DNA of 64,000 nucleotides from Planococcaceae bacterium Storch 2/2-2 (lineage in GTDB: Bacteria; Bacillota; Bacilli; Bacillales_A; Planococcaceae): NCBI GenBank assembly GCA_009740415.1, contig WOYE01000002.1, forward strand, positions 124,001-188,000. The letters run 5' to 3'. A program made the position numbers and the translations under genes. The notes under the pieces were generated by a model that saw only the letters and a program-made list of their open reading frames with translations, did no database searches and was not told where the DNA came from. Shown in pieces: positions 26,059-33,749 of the stretch. Positions within the stretch are counted from its first letter, which is position 1. Every line of letters begins with the position of its first letter.

Positions 26059-26090
26059 GCGCACTCTTCATCGTGAAGAGTGCGCTTTTT
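26059..26090 (+). terminator. M-box expression-platform terminator
   Basis: GCGCACTCTTCA (26059-26070), loop TCG, TGAAGAGTGCGC (26074-26085), TTTTT. Confidence 0.95.
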
Positions 26091-26119
26091 ATTATGGATC
26101 TACGAAGGGAGGGAGTTCC

Positions 26120-26206
26120 ATGAGGAATTCATCGGATAGTGCGACCGGAGACAGTTGTAGGAGTCATGTGAAAATAAATAGAGAAGATTCCTCATCGGAA
26201 TCCTAG
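26120..26206 (+). CDS. Possible 28-residue upstream ORF
   Basis: An ATG at 26120 follows GGGAGGGAG (26108-26115 region) and opens a 28-codon frame, rich in Ser, that begins MRNSSDSATG and ends at TAG 26204-26206. Its stop overlaps the TAGGAGG ribosome site of the acetyltransferase gene, so it could couple translation of the two. It may be chance; the good ribosome site and the overlap are the only support. Confidence 0.4.
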   Translation: MRNSSDSATGDSCRSHVKINREDSSSES

Positions 26207-26219
26207 GAGGTTGAACACG

Positions 26220-26798
26220 ATGTTAAAACTTCGTAACTTCGATCCATTTGAGCAACGTCAATTATTTACGATGATGAGCGACCCCGCTGTGTTCCCATAC
26301 GTTCGTCACAAAGCGACTTCATACGAAGAGTTCGTAGAAGTGAACGCTTGGACGATTGAAGCGGAAGGGCGGGGCGAGTTAATTTCGCGCGTCATTATGA
26401 ATGAAGAAAATCAGCCCGCAGGTGTGATCAACTTATTTGATATCGCGGACCGCTCTGGTTTTATCGCAACGTGGTTAGGTACGTCCCACCAAGGAAAAGG
26501 GTTGAACCAAGTCGCGAAAAAAGAATTTTTACACGAAGTATTTACGACGACAACGATCGAGTCGGTGTACATGTGCATTCGCCAAACGAACATTCGTTCA
26601 CAAAAAGCGGCGCGGAAATTGCCGTACGTCGTCACAGCGAACGAAGAAGGACGGGCACGTTTTGCAGCGCTTCGCGAGGACTATGCTTCTTTCGAATTGC
26701 TCGAAATTCCGAAAGCGTTGTTCCAAGCGTACGAAGTCGGTGCGTTGGAACGAGCAGCTGCCTTCGAAGCGATGTCATGTGAAGTCGTCTACGCTTAA
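26220..26798 (+). CDS. GNAT family N-acetyltransferase under an M-box
   Basis: The 192-residue protein has the GNAT fold: an N-terminal LRNFDPFEQRQLFTMMSD, a central GVINLFDI strand, IATWLGTSHQGKGLNQVAKK as the acetyl-CoA loop and IESVYMCIRQTNIRSQKAAR near the end, resembling the RimJ/RimL branch. Its substrate is unknown. AGGAGG at 26205-26210 fixes the ATG at 26220, since the TTG at 26211 is too close. It is the first full gene after the Mg2+ riboswitch, where mgtE is normally found, and no transporter follows. It would therefore be expressed when Mg2+ is low. Confidence 0.85.
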   Translation: MLKLRNFDPFEQRQLFTMMSDPAVFPYVRHKATSYEEFVEVNAWTIEAEGRGELISRVIMNEENQPAGVINLFDIADRSGFIATWLGTSHQGKGLNQVAKKEFLHEVFTTTTIESVYMCIRQTNIRSQKAARKLPYVVTANEEGRARFAALREDYASFELLEIPKALFQAYEVGALERAAAFEAMSCEVVYA

Positions 26799-26807
26799 AA
26801 GCGAAGA

Positions 26808-26852
26808 AAACGCGTAAAAGAAACGGTACGACCGTTCTTTTTACGCGTTTTT
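26808..26852 (+). terminator. Terminator after the acetyltransferase gene
   Basis: A long stem with arms AAAACGCGTAAAAGAACGGT and ACCGTTCTTTTTACGCGTTT (one bulge) and a T run. The following 26853-26987 shows nothing. Confidence 0.9.
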
Positions 26853-26987
26853 TAAGTTTCATAGGTTCTATCGGATCTGTTGGGGGAGGCGTACAATTTC
26901 TTCTGATCTACAGGTTGGCCTCGTGCACTCGTTCATCTGACAGATCAACGGAAGCGTGCGATTCGTTCAGTCGTGCTTGCTCTCGGA

Positions 26988-27932
26988 TTAGACCGGGTCT
27001 TCTTCGCAAATTTCGCGGAAGGAGCAACGGTAACACGTCCACTTGCGATTGTCTTCGGGTGCCCGTGGGAATCGTTCGAGCGGAGCAGGTTCGTTATCGT
27101 CCGAAACAGTGAGTGCTCGCATCTCTTCGACACCTGCTGAAAAAATGTCGGATACGAGTTGACGTTGAGCGTCATCTGCTTGGAACGAACGGATCGTTCC
27201 GGTCGCTAAATATTCGTTGTGCAAATGAATTTGAGACGGATGGACATCGTACTTTTTTACGACGAACTGTTCGTACAAGACGAGTTGAATGGCATCGTGG
27301 TCGTTCGGTTTACCGGTTTTCCAGTCGACGATGTGCCATTCATTCGTATACGTATCGTGTAGCAAGACGTCGAGAACGACGAAGACGTTCGTCCCACCGA
27401 TCGAAGTCGTCGTAAAATCTTCGAGCTGGACGAATTGATACCGGTCCGGTTCTTGAGTGACCGTTTGCCACGTCGTACTTTGTAAAAACGAACGAATCAT
27501 TTGCGGGATGAGCGTCCGATATTTTTTAATTTCATCATCGTTGAGAGGGAGACCGTAATAAAATTCGTACAACATCGTCGATTTCGACGGTCGGTCGTAC
27601 CATTTGTCGTATTCGTATTTCGCTTCGAGAAAACTGTCGTTCATTTTTTGGCGCAGTCGGTCGATCAACTCTTCTTCTGAAGGAATCGTTCGTCGTTCGA
27701 ACCATTCGAGCAACGTTTCATAAATGATGTCGTGAACCGCTCCGCCGAATAGAAGAGGAAACGTCGTTATTTTTTTCAAACGGTAGACGTGTTGTGCACG
27801 GTCGGATACGTTGTAGCGCAACCAACCGTTATGGGAGTCGTAGTATGAGTACCGGTACGCCCGTCGGCACGTATTGAACAAATTTTGTCTCGAAAAAGAC
27901 CATGAAAACGTAGGGAACGGTGTAATGTTCAT
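26988..27932 (-). CDS. PD-(D/E)XK nuclease with four-Cys cluster (Cas4/AddB-like)
   Basis: The 314-residue protein starts with SFSRQNLFNTCRRAYRYSYY, typical of RecB-family nucleases, followed by FGGAVHDII with an active-site His. The active core is VVLDVLLHD, then WHIVDWKTGKPND with the D-x-K centre and AIQLVLYEQF. The first Cys together with WTCYRCSFREIC at the end gives four Cys, as in the iron-sulfur site of Cas4 and AddB. It probably degrades DNA from an end. It is not beside helicase or cas genes, so its partner is unknown. AAGGAGA supports the start at 27932. An upstream hairpin terminates the mgsA transcript, so it may rely on its own promoter or on read-through. Confidence 0.85.
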   Translation of the reverse strand: MNITPFPTFSWSFSRQNLFNTCRRAYRYSYYDSHNGWLRYNVSDRAQHVYRLKKITTFPLLFGGAVHDIIYETLLEWFERRTIPSEEELIDRLRQKMNDSFLEAKYEYDKWYDRPSKSTMLYEFYYGLPLNDDEIKKYRTLIPQMIRSFLQSTTWQTVTQEPDRYQFVQLEDFTTTSIGGTNVFVVLDVLLHDTYTNEWHIVDWKTGKPNDHDAIQLVLYEQFVVKKYDVHPSQIHLHNEYLATGTIRSFQADDAQRQLVSDIFSAGVEEMRALTVSDDNEPAPLERFPRAPEDNRKWTCYRCSFREICEEDPV

Positions 27933-27954
27933 GCGTAGTCTCCTTTCTTTGAAA

Positions 27955-27980
27955 AACAGTGAACGATTAATCGTTCACTG
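27955..27980 (-). terminator. Terminator overlapping the 3' end of mgsA
   Basis: A palindrome, ACAGTGAACGAT (27957-27968) and ATCGTTCACTGT (27969-27980), with TTTTT following on the minus strand. The last mgsA codons lie in one arm. Confidence 0.8.
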
Positions 27981-28383
27981 TTTTATATTTATGGACGGAT
28001 TCTCTCCAAGAGAACAGTCCTTTTTCAATCGATTGGAGTAACAGTTCGGCAGTTGCGATGTTCGTAGCGAGTGGAATTCCGTACACGTCGCAAAGACGTA
28101 ACAACGCGTTCACATCGGGCTCATGCGGCTGAGCAGTTAACGGATCGCGGAAAAATAAAATGAGATCGAGCTCGTTGTTCGCGACCATCGCTCCAATTTG
28201 TTGGTCTCCCCCGAGCGGACCGGATTGAAGTCGAGTGACGTCGAGCGTCGTTTCATCCATAATTCGTTTTCCCGTCGTACCTGTCGCATACAGGTCGTGT
28301 TTTTTGAAGATGGCTTCGTACGCAATCGTGAAGTTCACCATCTCATCTTTTTTATGATCATGTGCGATCAAGGCGATTTTCAT
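27967..28383 (-). CDS. mgsA: Methylglyoxal synthase
   Basis: The 138-residue enzyme turns dihydroxyacetone phosphate into methylglyoxal and phosphate, a bypass of lower glycolysis used when phosphate is short. Motifs are [23 protein letters not shown] for phosphate binding, [14 protein letters not shown] with the catalytic Asp, and [18 protein letters not shown]. The start is the ATG at 28383, preceded by GAGGAATGACACG; the longer upstream frame has no family similarity. It is usually next to dapB in Bacillus, but here it stands between a nuclease gene and a divergent alkaline phosphatase gene. Confidence 0.95.
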   Translation of the reverse strand: MKIALIAHDHKKDEMVNFTIAYEAIFKKHDLYATGTTGKRIMDETTLDVTRLQSGPLGGDQQIGAMVANNELDLILFFRDPLTAQPHEPDVNALLRLCDVYGIPLATNIATAELLLQSIEKGLFSWRESVHKYKTVND

Positions 28384-28508
28384 CGTGTCATTCCTCCTCT
28401 TCCGTGTCGCAAACGTCTTTCGTAGCGACTCTTCTTCTAGTATACTATCATTTTTTCGAAAACGGGGAAAAGTGCAAATTCGACAGAAAAAGAAGCGGTT
28501 CGAGCGAA

Positions 28509-28562
28509 TTAACGAAACGTTTACGAAAAGGAAACTTCCCGTAGACAATGACTTCGTATAGT
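28509..28562 (+). promoter_or_regulatory. Pho-box-like repeats and -10 before alkaline phosphatase gene
   Basis: TTAACG (28509-28514) and TTTACG (28520-28525) are 11 bases apart, as in PhoP-binding TT(A/C/T)ACA repeats. TATAGT lies at 28557-28562. This fits induction by phosphate starvation. Further repeats at the same spacing are poor. Confidence 0.55.
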
Positions 28563-28593
28563 AGACGTACTAAGAGAAAAGGAGTGATTCGTG

Positions 28594-30327
28594 ATGAATC
28601 GCAAAGGAATGCTCGGGCTACTCGTCGGAATTATGGTAGTGATGAGCGGTTTATTCATTTGGCAGTCGACGAAGCAGTCGACGGCACGAGGTGCTAAAGG
28701 GGAGACGTCAAAAAATGTCATCGTTTTAATCGGTGACGGGATGGGGTTGCCACAAGTGACGTTAACGCGTCTGTATGCGCAGCAATATTTGGACCGGGAC
28801 CGGTTACATATCGACGATTACCTCGTCGGAACGAATAGTACGCACGCGGACCGTAACGTAGAAAGTGGGGAGTCGGGCATTGTGACAGACTCAGCTGCTT
28901 CGGGAACGGCGTTCGCAACGGGGCATAAAACGTACAACGGTGCGATCGCAGTAACGAACGAAGAAGTCGCACGTCCGGTCGCTTCGGTGTTAGAAGCGGC
29001 GAAAGAAGCCGGGAAGTCAACCGGTCTCATTACGACAGCACGTGTGACGCACGCGACACCTGCTGTCTATGCAAGTCACGTTCGAAGCCGTGACAATGAA
29101 AATGCGATTGCGAGCCAATACGCAGACTTCGGATTAGACGTCATTTTAGGAGGTGGCGAACGTCATTTCGTCGCATCGGATGAACAGGCAGTGTTCGGAA
29201 CGACGAAACGAGAAGATGGCATTCATTTGATCGACGCATTTAAAGAAAATGGGTACGAGGTGGCCCATACGAAAGAAGCGCTCGCTCAAGTGAACGGTGA
29301 TCGATTGCTCGGCTTATTTTCAGATACGCACATTCCGTACAACTTAGACCGCGATGAATCGGTCCCGACGTTGACGGAACAGTTTGAAGCAGCGGTCCGT
29401 GTATTGGAGAAAAACGATGAAGGATTCATTATGATGATCGAAGGTGGTCGAATCGACCATGCGGGACATGCGAACGACTTACATAGCGTCGTCCAAGAAA
29501 TGTTAGAGTTCGATGAGGTGTTTCAAGCAGCGATCGACTATGCGGAACGAGACGGTCATACGTCGGTCATCGCGACCGCTGACCACGAAACGGGCGGGTT
29601 AACGATCGGAAGTCAAAACATTTACGATGCGTATTTAGACGTGTTTGAGCCCGTGACAGCTTCATCTGAAGTGATCGGTGAACAGTTAGAAGATGCGACG
29701 GAAGATGAAGTGAAGCAACTGGTGAAACGCTATACAGGAATCGATGATTTGTCGGAAGAAGAGCTCGCACTCATTATGAGCGGTCAATTGCCAGACGGAA
29801 CGGTATCGAGTTACGGACGAGAAGGTTCGTTTAACGCGGTCATTGCGAAACGAGGCGTCTTCGGTTGGACGGGACACGGTCATACCGGAGTTGACGTCGG
29901 TGTGTACGGTGTTGGACCAGCAGCTGAATTGCTCCGAGGGTTCCACGACAATACCGATTTTGCGAAAGCCGCAGCGACGGTACTCGGTCTCGATTTAGAC
30001 AAGACGACAGAAACGTTACAAGCTCGCTTTGCGTATCCGAGGTTTATGGAAGCGGACGATGGCACGCCTCTCTTCCCAGTCCAGCCGATCGCAGAACGGT
30101 TCGACTTTGAAGTGACGGAAGATGCGTTGCGAGGTAACGGCGAAGAGATGAAAGTCGCTTCCGACGGAAAGACAGTGACGCACGGTGAGACGACGTACGA
30201 TGTGCGCATTAATGAGCAAGAAATGTACGTACCGTTCGACGTGATCGATGTGTTGACGAAGTCGTCGTTAACGTGGGATCCGTTGTCGGAACGAATCGTG
30301 ATCGAAGATGGGAAGTCGAACGAATGA
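28594..30327 (+). CDS. Alkaline phosphatase
   Basis: The roughly 577-residue enzyme has an N-terminal membrane anchor or signal (MLGLLVGIMVVMSGLFIW), so it acts outside the cell. Active-site groups are VIVLIGDGMG (metal Asp), TDSAASGTAFATG with the phosphorylated Ser, IEGGRIDHAGH, ATADHETGG and WTGHGHTGVD. It frees phosphate from organic esters using two Zn2+ and one Mg2+. About 120 extra residues at the end include a short copper-amine-oxidase-like beta part (VRINEQEMYVPFDVIDVL). The ATG at 28594 has better spacing from AAAGGAG than the GTG at 28591. Its stop overlaps the ATG of an ABC ATPase gene, so they form one operon. Confidence 0.93.
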   Translation: MNRKGMLGLLVGIMVVMSGLFIWQSTKQSTARGAKGETSKNVIVLIGDGMGLPQVTLTRLYAQQYLDRDRLHIDDYLVGTNSTHADRNVESGESGIVTDSAASGTAFATGHKTYNGAIAVTNEEVARPVASVLEAAKEAGKSTGLITTARVTHATPAVYASHVRSRDNENAIASQYADFGLDVILGGGERHFVASDEQAVFGTTKREDGIHLIDAFKENGYEVAHTKEALAQVNGDRLLGLFSDTHIPYNLDRDESVPTLTEQFEAAVRVLEKNDEGFIMMIEGGRIDHAGHANDLHSVVQEMLEFDEVFQAAIDYAERDGHTSVIATADHETGGLTIGSQNIYDAYLDVFEPVTASSEVIGEQLEDATEDEVKQLVKRYTGIDDLSEEELALIMSGQLPDGTVSSYGREGSFNAVIAKRGVFGWTGHGHTGVDVGVYGVGPAAELLRGFHDNTDFAKAAATVLGLDLDKTTETLQARFAYPRFMEADDGTPLFPVQPIAERFDFEVTEDALRGNGEEMKVASDGKTVTHGETTYDVRINEQEMYVPFDVIDVLTKSSLTWDPLSERIVIEDGKSNE

Positions 30328-30989
30328 TTACGGTTCAACAGTTGAAAAAAGTGTATGAAAGTGGCGGAGAGAGCGACCTCGTTCTCTCGGTCGCTTCTTT
30401 GCACATTAAGGAAGGCGAACGAGTTGCGATTACAGGAACGAGCGGAAGCGGAAAAAGTACGCTGCTCCATATGATGAGCGGTGTCATGGAACCGACGGAA
30501 GGTTCGGTCGTCGTTGCGGGGACGGAATTGACTTCGTTACGTCCGGCCGCACGCGATGCGTTTCGACTCGCAACGATCGGTTACATTTTTCAAGATTTTC
30601 ATCTTTTACCGAGTTTGACAGCAGAAGAGAACGTCCGCTTGGCACTTCCGACGGAACACTTATCGGATGAACAGGTGAACCGAGCGTTTCAATCGGTCGG
30701 GCTCGCGCATCGTCGTCATGCGAAACCTCATGAATTGTCGCGCGGCCAACAACAACGCGTCGCTTTTCTCCGCGCGCTCGTTTCGGAAGCACCGCTCATT
30801 TTAGCGGATGAACCGACTGGAAGTTTAGATGCGAAAACGGCGAGAGCGACGATGGAATTGCTCCAAGACCTCTGTCGCGTGCGCGGTAAGACGCTCGTCT
30901 GTGTGACGCACGATGAAGCGCTCGCTGCGACGTTTCCGCGCCAATTGCGGATGGAAACGTTGAACGACGCGTTGAAAGGAGGCGCCTAA
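30324..30989 (+). CDS. ABC transporter ATP-binding protein, LolD/MacB type
   Basis: The 221-residue ATPase has Walker [27 protein letters not shown] as signature and LILADEPTGSLD as Walker B, and TLVCVTHDEALA with the switch His. It belongs to the group that pairs with FtsX/MacB permeases, which the next gene encodes. It overlaps the phosphatase stop by 4 bases. Its role is tied to the downstream permease and lipoprotein. Confidence 0.93.
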   Translation: MITVQQLKKVYESGGESDLVLSVASLHIKEGERVAITGTSGSGKSTLLHMMSGVMEPTEGSVVVAGTELTSLRPAARDAFRLATIGYIFQDFHLLPSLTAEENVRLALPTEHLSDEQVNRAFQSVGLAHRRHAKPHELSRGQQQRVAFLRALVSEAPLILADEPTGSLDAKTARATMELLQDLCRVRGKTLVCVTHDEALAATFPRQLRMETLNDALKGGA

Positions 30990-30990
30990 T

Positions 30991-32172
30991 ATGTCACTTT
31001 GGCGATTGACGTGGAAAAACATGTGGCATGAACGTTCGCTCTTATTGCTTGCGATGAGTACGGTTGCTCTCGTCACCGCCTTGCTCGTTTTCGTTCAATT
31101 GGCGAGCGATGAAATCGAAGAAAGTGCGAAACGAGGGTACGGCCCGTATGAACTCGTCATCGGTCACGAAGGGAGCCCGCTTTCGCTCGTCTTGCATACG
31201 TTTTATCACGTCGGTGAACCGCTCGGAAACGTACCGTATGAGGTGTATGAATACGTCGCGCGCAGTCCGTGGAAAGACGTCGCTTATCCGATGACACGCG
31301 GTGATTCGTACGACGGGTTTCCGCTCATTGGAACGGACGTCAACTATTTTAAGACGAGGTATGGCGCGCTCGCGATCGAAGGTGCGACTTATGAACAGAC
31401 TGGAGACGTCGTCATCGGTTCGCACGTCGCACGAGCGACCGGGTTAACCGTCGGTGATACGTTTTATGCAAGCCACGGCGCCGCTGATGGACATGCGCAC
31501 GATGAGATGCCATTTACAGTGACCGGTATTTTACCACCTTTCGGCACAGCGGACGATCGCGCTCTTTGGACGACGCTCGATTACGCGTGGCACGTTCACG
31601 CAGAAGAAAGTGATGAAGAAGAGTTGACCGAAGGACCGATCACATCGATCGTCGTCGTTCCGAGCGGATTGATGGAATTGCAACAGCTCGAACAAATGAT
31701 GAATGAGCGAGACGGTGTGCAAGCGGTATATAGCGGAAAGACCGCTTCCGAGTTGTTATCGGTCGTCGATCAAGGACGCGCTTTCGTCTACGTCGTGACC
31801 GTCGTCTCATTCGTGATCGCGGGTTTGTCGATCATGCTCGCTTTGCTAGCGGTCGGTGCGAGTCGAGCGAAAGATATCGCTCTGCTCCGTTTGCTCGGAC
31901 GTTCCCGTTCGTTCATTACGCGCTCGATCGTATTAGAAGGAGCGCTCGTCACTGGAATTGGTTCACTCGTCGGAATCGTAGGCGGTCACGTCATTGCGGC
32001 ATTCGTTTCACCGGTCATTTACGATCGGTTCGGGATCGCCATCGATGCGTGGACGTTTCAACCGATGGAAAGTTTGCTCGTGATCGGGAGTATCGGCGTC
32101 GGCATGCTCGTCTCTTTTGTCCCAGCGAGACGTGCCTACCGTGTCGACCCGCTCACGCTCATTGAAAGATAA
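30991..32172 (+). CDS. FtsX/MacB-type ABC permease
   Basis: The 393-residue protein has one N-terminal membrane segment (LLLLAMSTVALVTALLVF), a large outer domain of about 220 residues with a His-rich stretch (ASHGAADGHAHDEMPF), and three C-terminal membrane segments, the usual MacB layout (FVYVVTVVSFVIAGLSIML onward). The gene order ATPase, permease, lipoprotein resembles the Zn-regulated zrg cluster of gamma-proteobacteria. That and the His-rich loop make metal handling a reasonable guess, but the substrate cannot be read from the sequence. Confidence 0.85.
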   Translation: MSLWRLTWKNMWHERSLLLLAMSTVALVTALLVFVQLASDEIEESAKRGYGPYELVIGHEGSPLSLVLHTFYHVGEPLGNVPYEVYEYVARSPWKDVAYPMTRGDSYDGFPLIGTDVNYFKTRYGALAIEGATYEQTGDVVIGSHVARATGLTVGDTFYASHGAADGHAHDEMPFTVTGILPPFGTADDRALWTTLDYAWHVHAEESDEEELTEGPITSIVVVPSGLMELQQLEQMMNERDGVQAVYSGKTASELLSVVDQGRAFVYVVTVVSFVIAGLSIMLALLAVGASRAKDIALLRLLGRSRSFITRSIVLEGALVTGIGSLVGIVGGHVIAAFVSPVIYDRFGIAIDAWTFQPMESLLVIGSIGVGMLVSFVPARRAYRVDPLTLIER

Positions 32173-32183
32173 GGAGGAATCGT

Positions 32184-32714
32184 ATGAAACGATCATTCAT
32201 ACTCATTAGTTTCATCGCATTACTGAGCGGCTGCCAACTGGCCAATTCCGTTGACCGTCCTCCGGATGAACCGGAGAGTGAGTCGGTCGTCGAACGAGAC
32301 CGGTCGTCGGAACGAGTGGCGTTCGGAACGAAAGCAGCGACGGCCGAAACCGTCCATCCGATTACGTGGGACGATTTTTTTGACGGCGACGATGTGACAG
32401 AGCCGTCCGAGCGGTTAAAAGCGTTGCGTGGTGAAACGGTGACGCTCACCGGTTGGATGGGAGAAGTGCTCAATCTCGGCCAAGGATGGTTTTTACTCAT
32501 CCCTGCTCCTGGGGCGGACTGCCCATTTTGTAGTGAAGACGGACAATTTTGGAACAAAATTATGATTGTTTTCGTAGAAGAGCCATCGGCACTTCGCTAT
32601 ACGAAAGAACAAGTGCAAGTGACCGGACGAATCGATGTCGGCATTAAAGTCGATGAATCGAATTACAAAACGATGTTCCGGTTGTACGATGCGCAATTTG
32701 ACGTATTGCCATAA
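32184..32714 (+). CDS. Lipoprotein with DUF3299-like OB-type domain
   Basis: The 176-residue protein has a lipoprotein signal (ALLSGC, with the Cys near residue 17), an acidic linker and a beta-rich domain: ITWDDFFDGDD, GETVTLTGWMGEVL, WFLLIPAPGADCPFCSEDGQ, VQVTGRIDVGIKVDES. The outline recalls DUF3299 proteins, which lie next to LolD/MacB-type transporters in some bacteria, but the CPFC is different from their usual Cys-His pattern. It is presumably held on the outer face of the membrane and works with the transporter just before it. Exact function is unknown. Confidence 0.65.
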   Translation: MKRSFILISFIALLSGCQLANSVDRPPDEPESESVVERDRSSERVAFGTKAATAETVHPITWDDFFDGDDVTEPSERLKALRGETVTLTGWMGEVLNLGQGWFLLIPAPGADCPFCSEDGQFWNKIMIVFVEEPSALRYTKEQVQVTGRIDVGIKVDESNYKTMFRLYDAQFDVLP

Positions 32715-32718
32715 AGGA

Positions 32719-32754
32719 ACGCGTTTTGGGAAATGACCCAGGACGCGTTTTTTT
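32719..32754 (+). terminator. Terminator of the phosphatase-transporter operon
   Basis: ACGCGT (32719-32724) and ACGCGT (32743-32748) with inner TGGG/CCCA pairing, then a T run. Confidence 0.85.
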
Positions 32755-32849
32755 ATTGAAACGAGCGCATAGGATGATTGGAATGTATCATTTTTATCAA
32801 ACGATTCGAAGAAAAATGGTACGATGGAAAGAAAAAGAGGGGGAGCGAG

Positions 32850-33749
32850 ATGGGATTACGAATTGAACATGTTACGAAAACGTTCGGTGCACATCGTGCA
32901 GTCGACGGCGTATCGTTTGCTGTAGAGCCAGGACAGTTGTACGGATACCTCGGGGCGAACGGAGCAGGAAAGACGACGACGTTTCGAATGATTCTCGGGT
33001 TGTTGCAACCGACGGAAGGGACGATTACGTGGAACGGCCGGCCGATCGATGACCGCGCGAGAAAAGAAATCGGCTATTTGCCCGAAGAGCGAGGGTTGTA
33101 TCCGAAAATGACGGTGGAAGATCAACTCATTTATTTTGCGCAATTGCGAGGGATGACGAAGCGTGGAGCGAAACAGTCGCTGGCGCAGTGGCTCGAGCGG
33201 TTTGACATCGAGTCGTATCGCAAAAAGAAAGTAGAAGAGTTGTCGAAAGGAAATCAGCAAAAAGTACAAGTGTTATCGGCTGTATTGCATGAGCCGGAGT
33301 TGCTCATTTTAGATGAACCGTTTTCTGGGCTCGATCCGGTCAACGTCGAACTGTTAAAAGAAGCGGTACGTGACATTCAAAAGCGCGGGGCAGCGATCGT
33401 ATTTTCGAGCCACCGGATGGATCACGCCGAAGAGTTGTGCGACCGGTTATCGATTTTAACGAAAGGAAAACAAGTCGTCGAAGGAACGCTCGAGTCGATT
33501 CAACGCGCTGATCCGCGCCGACGCATCCGTTTGCATACAGACGTGCCGGTGGAACGATTGGAAACGATCGAAGGGATTGAACGGATCGAACGTGTGCCGG
33601 AAGGGGCCATTTTCCATACGATGGACGAATCGCTCGGGCAAATGCTGCTCCGTGAAGCGATGAAAGAAGGAACGGTCACTCATTTTGAAGTGGAGCGAGC
33701 ATCGCTCGAACAAATTTTCATCGAGAAAGTAGGGGAGTCACATGCGTGA
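32850..33749 (+). CDS. yhaQ: ABC transporter ATP-binding protein YhaQ (NatA-like)
   Basis: The 299-residue ATPase has Walker A GANGAGKTT, ELSKGNQQKVQVLSAVLHEPE signature and ILDEPFSGLDP Walker B, and a C-terminal regulatory part (LEQIFIEKVGES). It pairs with the NatB-like permease that overlaps it by 8 bases. NatAB of B. subtilis exports Na+; YhaQP is its paralogue of uncertain substrate. The position before yhaM and prsA matches Bacillus. The ATG at 32850 follows AGAGGGGGA; the upstream ATG at 32778 has no ribosome site. Confidence 0.9.
   Translation: MGLRIEHVTKTFGAHRAVDGVSFAVEPGQLYGYLGANGAGKTTTFRMILGLLQPTEGTITWNGRPIDDRARKEIGYLPEERGLYPKMTVEDQLIYFAQLRGMTKRGAKQSLAQWLERFDIESYRKKKVEELSKGNQQKVQVLSAVLHEPELLILDEPFSGLDPVNVELLKEAVRDIQKRGAAIVFSSHRMDHAEELCDRLSILTKGKQVVEGTLESIQRADPRRRIRLHTDVPVERLETIEGIERIERVPEGAIFHTMDESLGQMLLREAMKEGTVTHFEVERASLEQIFIEKVGESHA

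Noticed and set aside
26853-26987. Remnant of a magnesium transporter after the M-box unit
   Set aside because: No frame here or elsewhere nearby resembles MgtE or CorA.
26988-27932. CRISPR-associated Cas4
   Set aside because: No repeat array and no other cas gene is present anywhere in the window.
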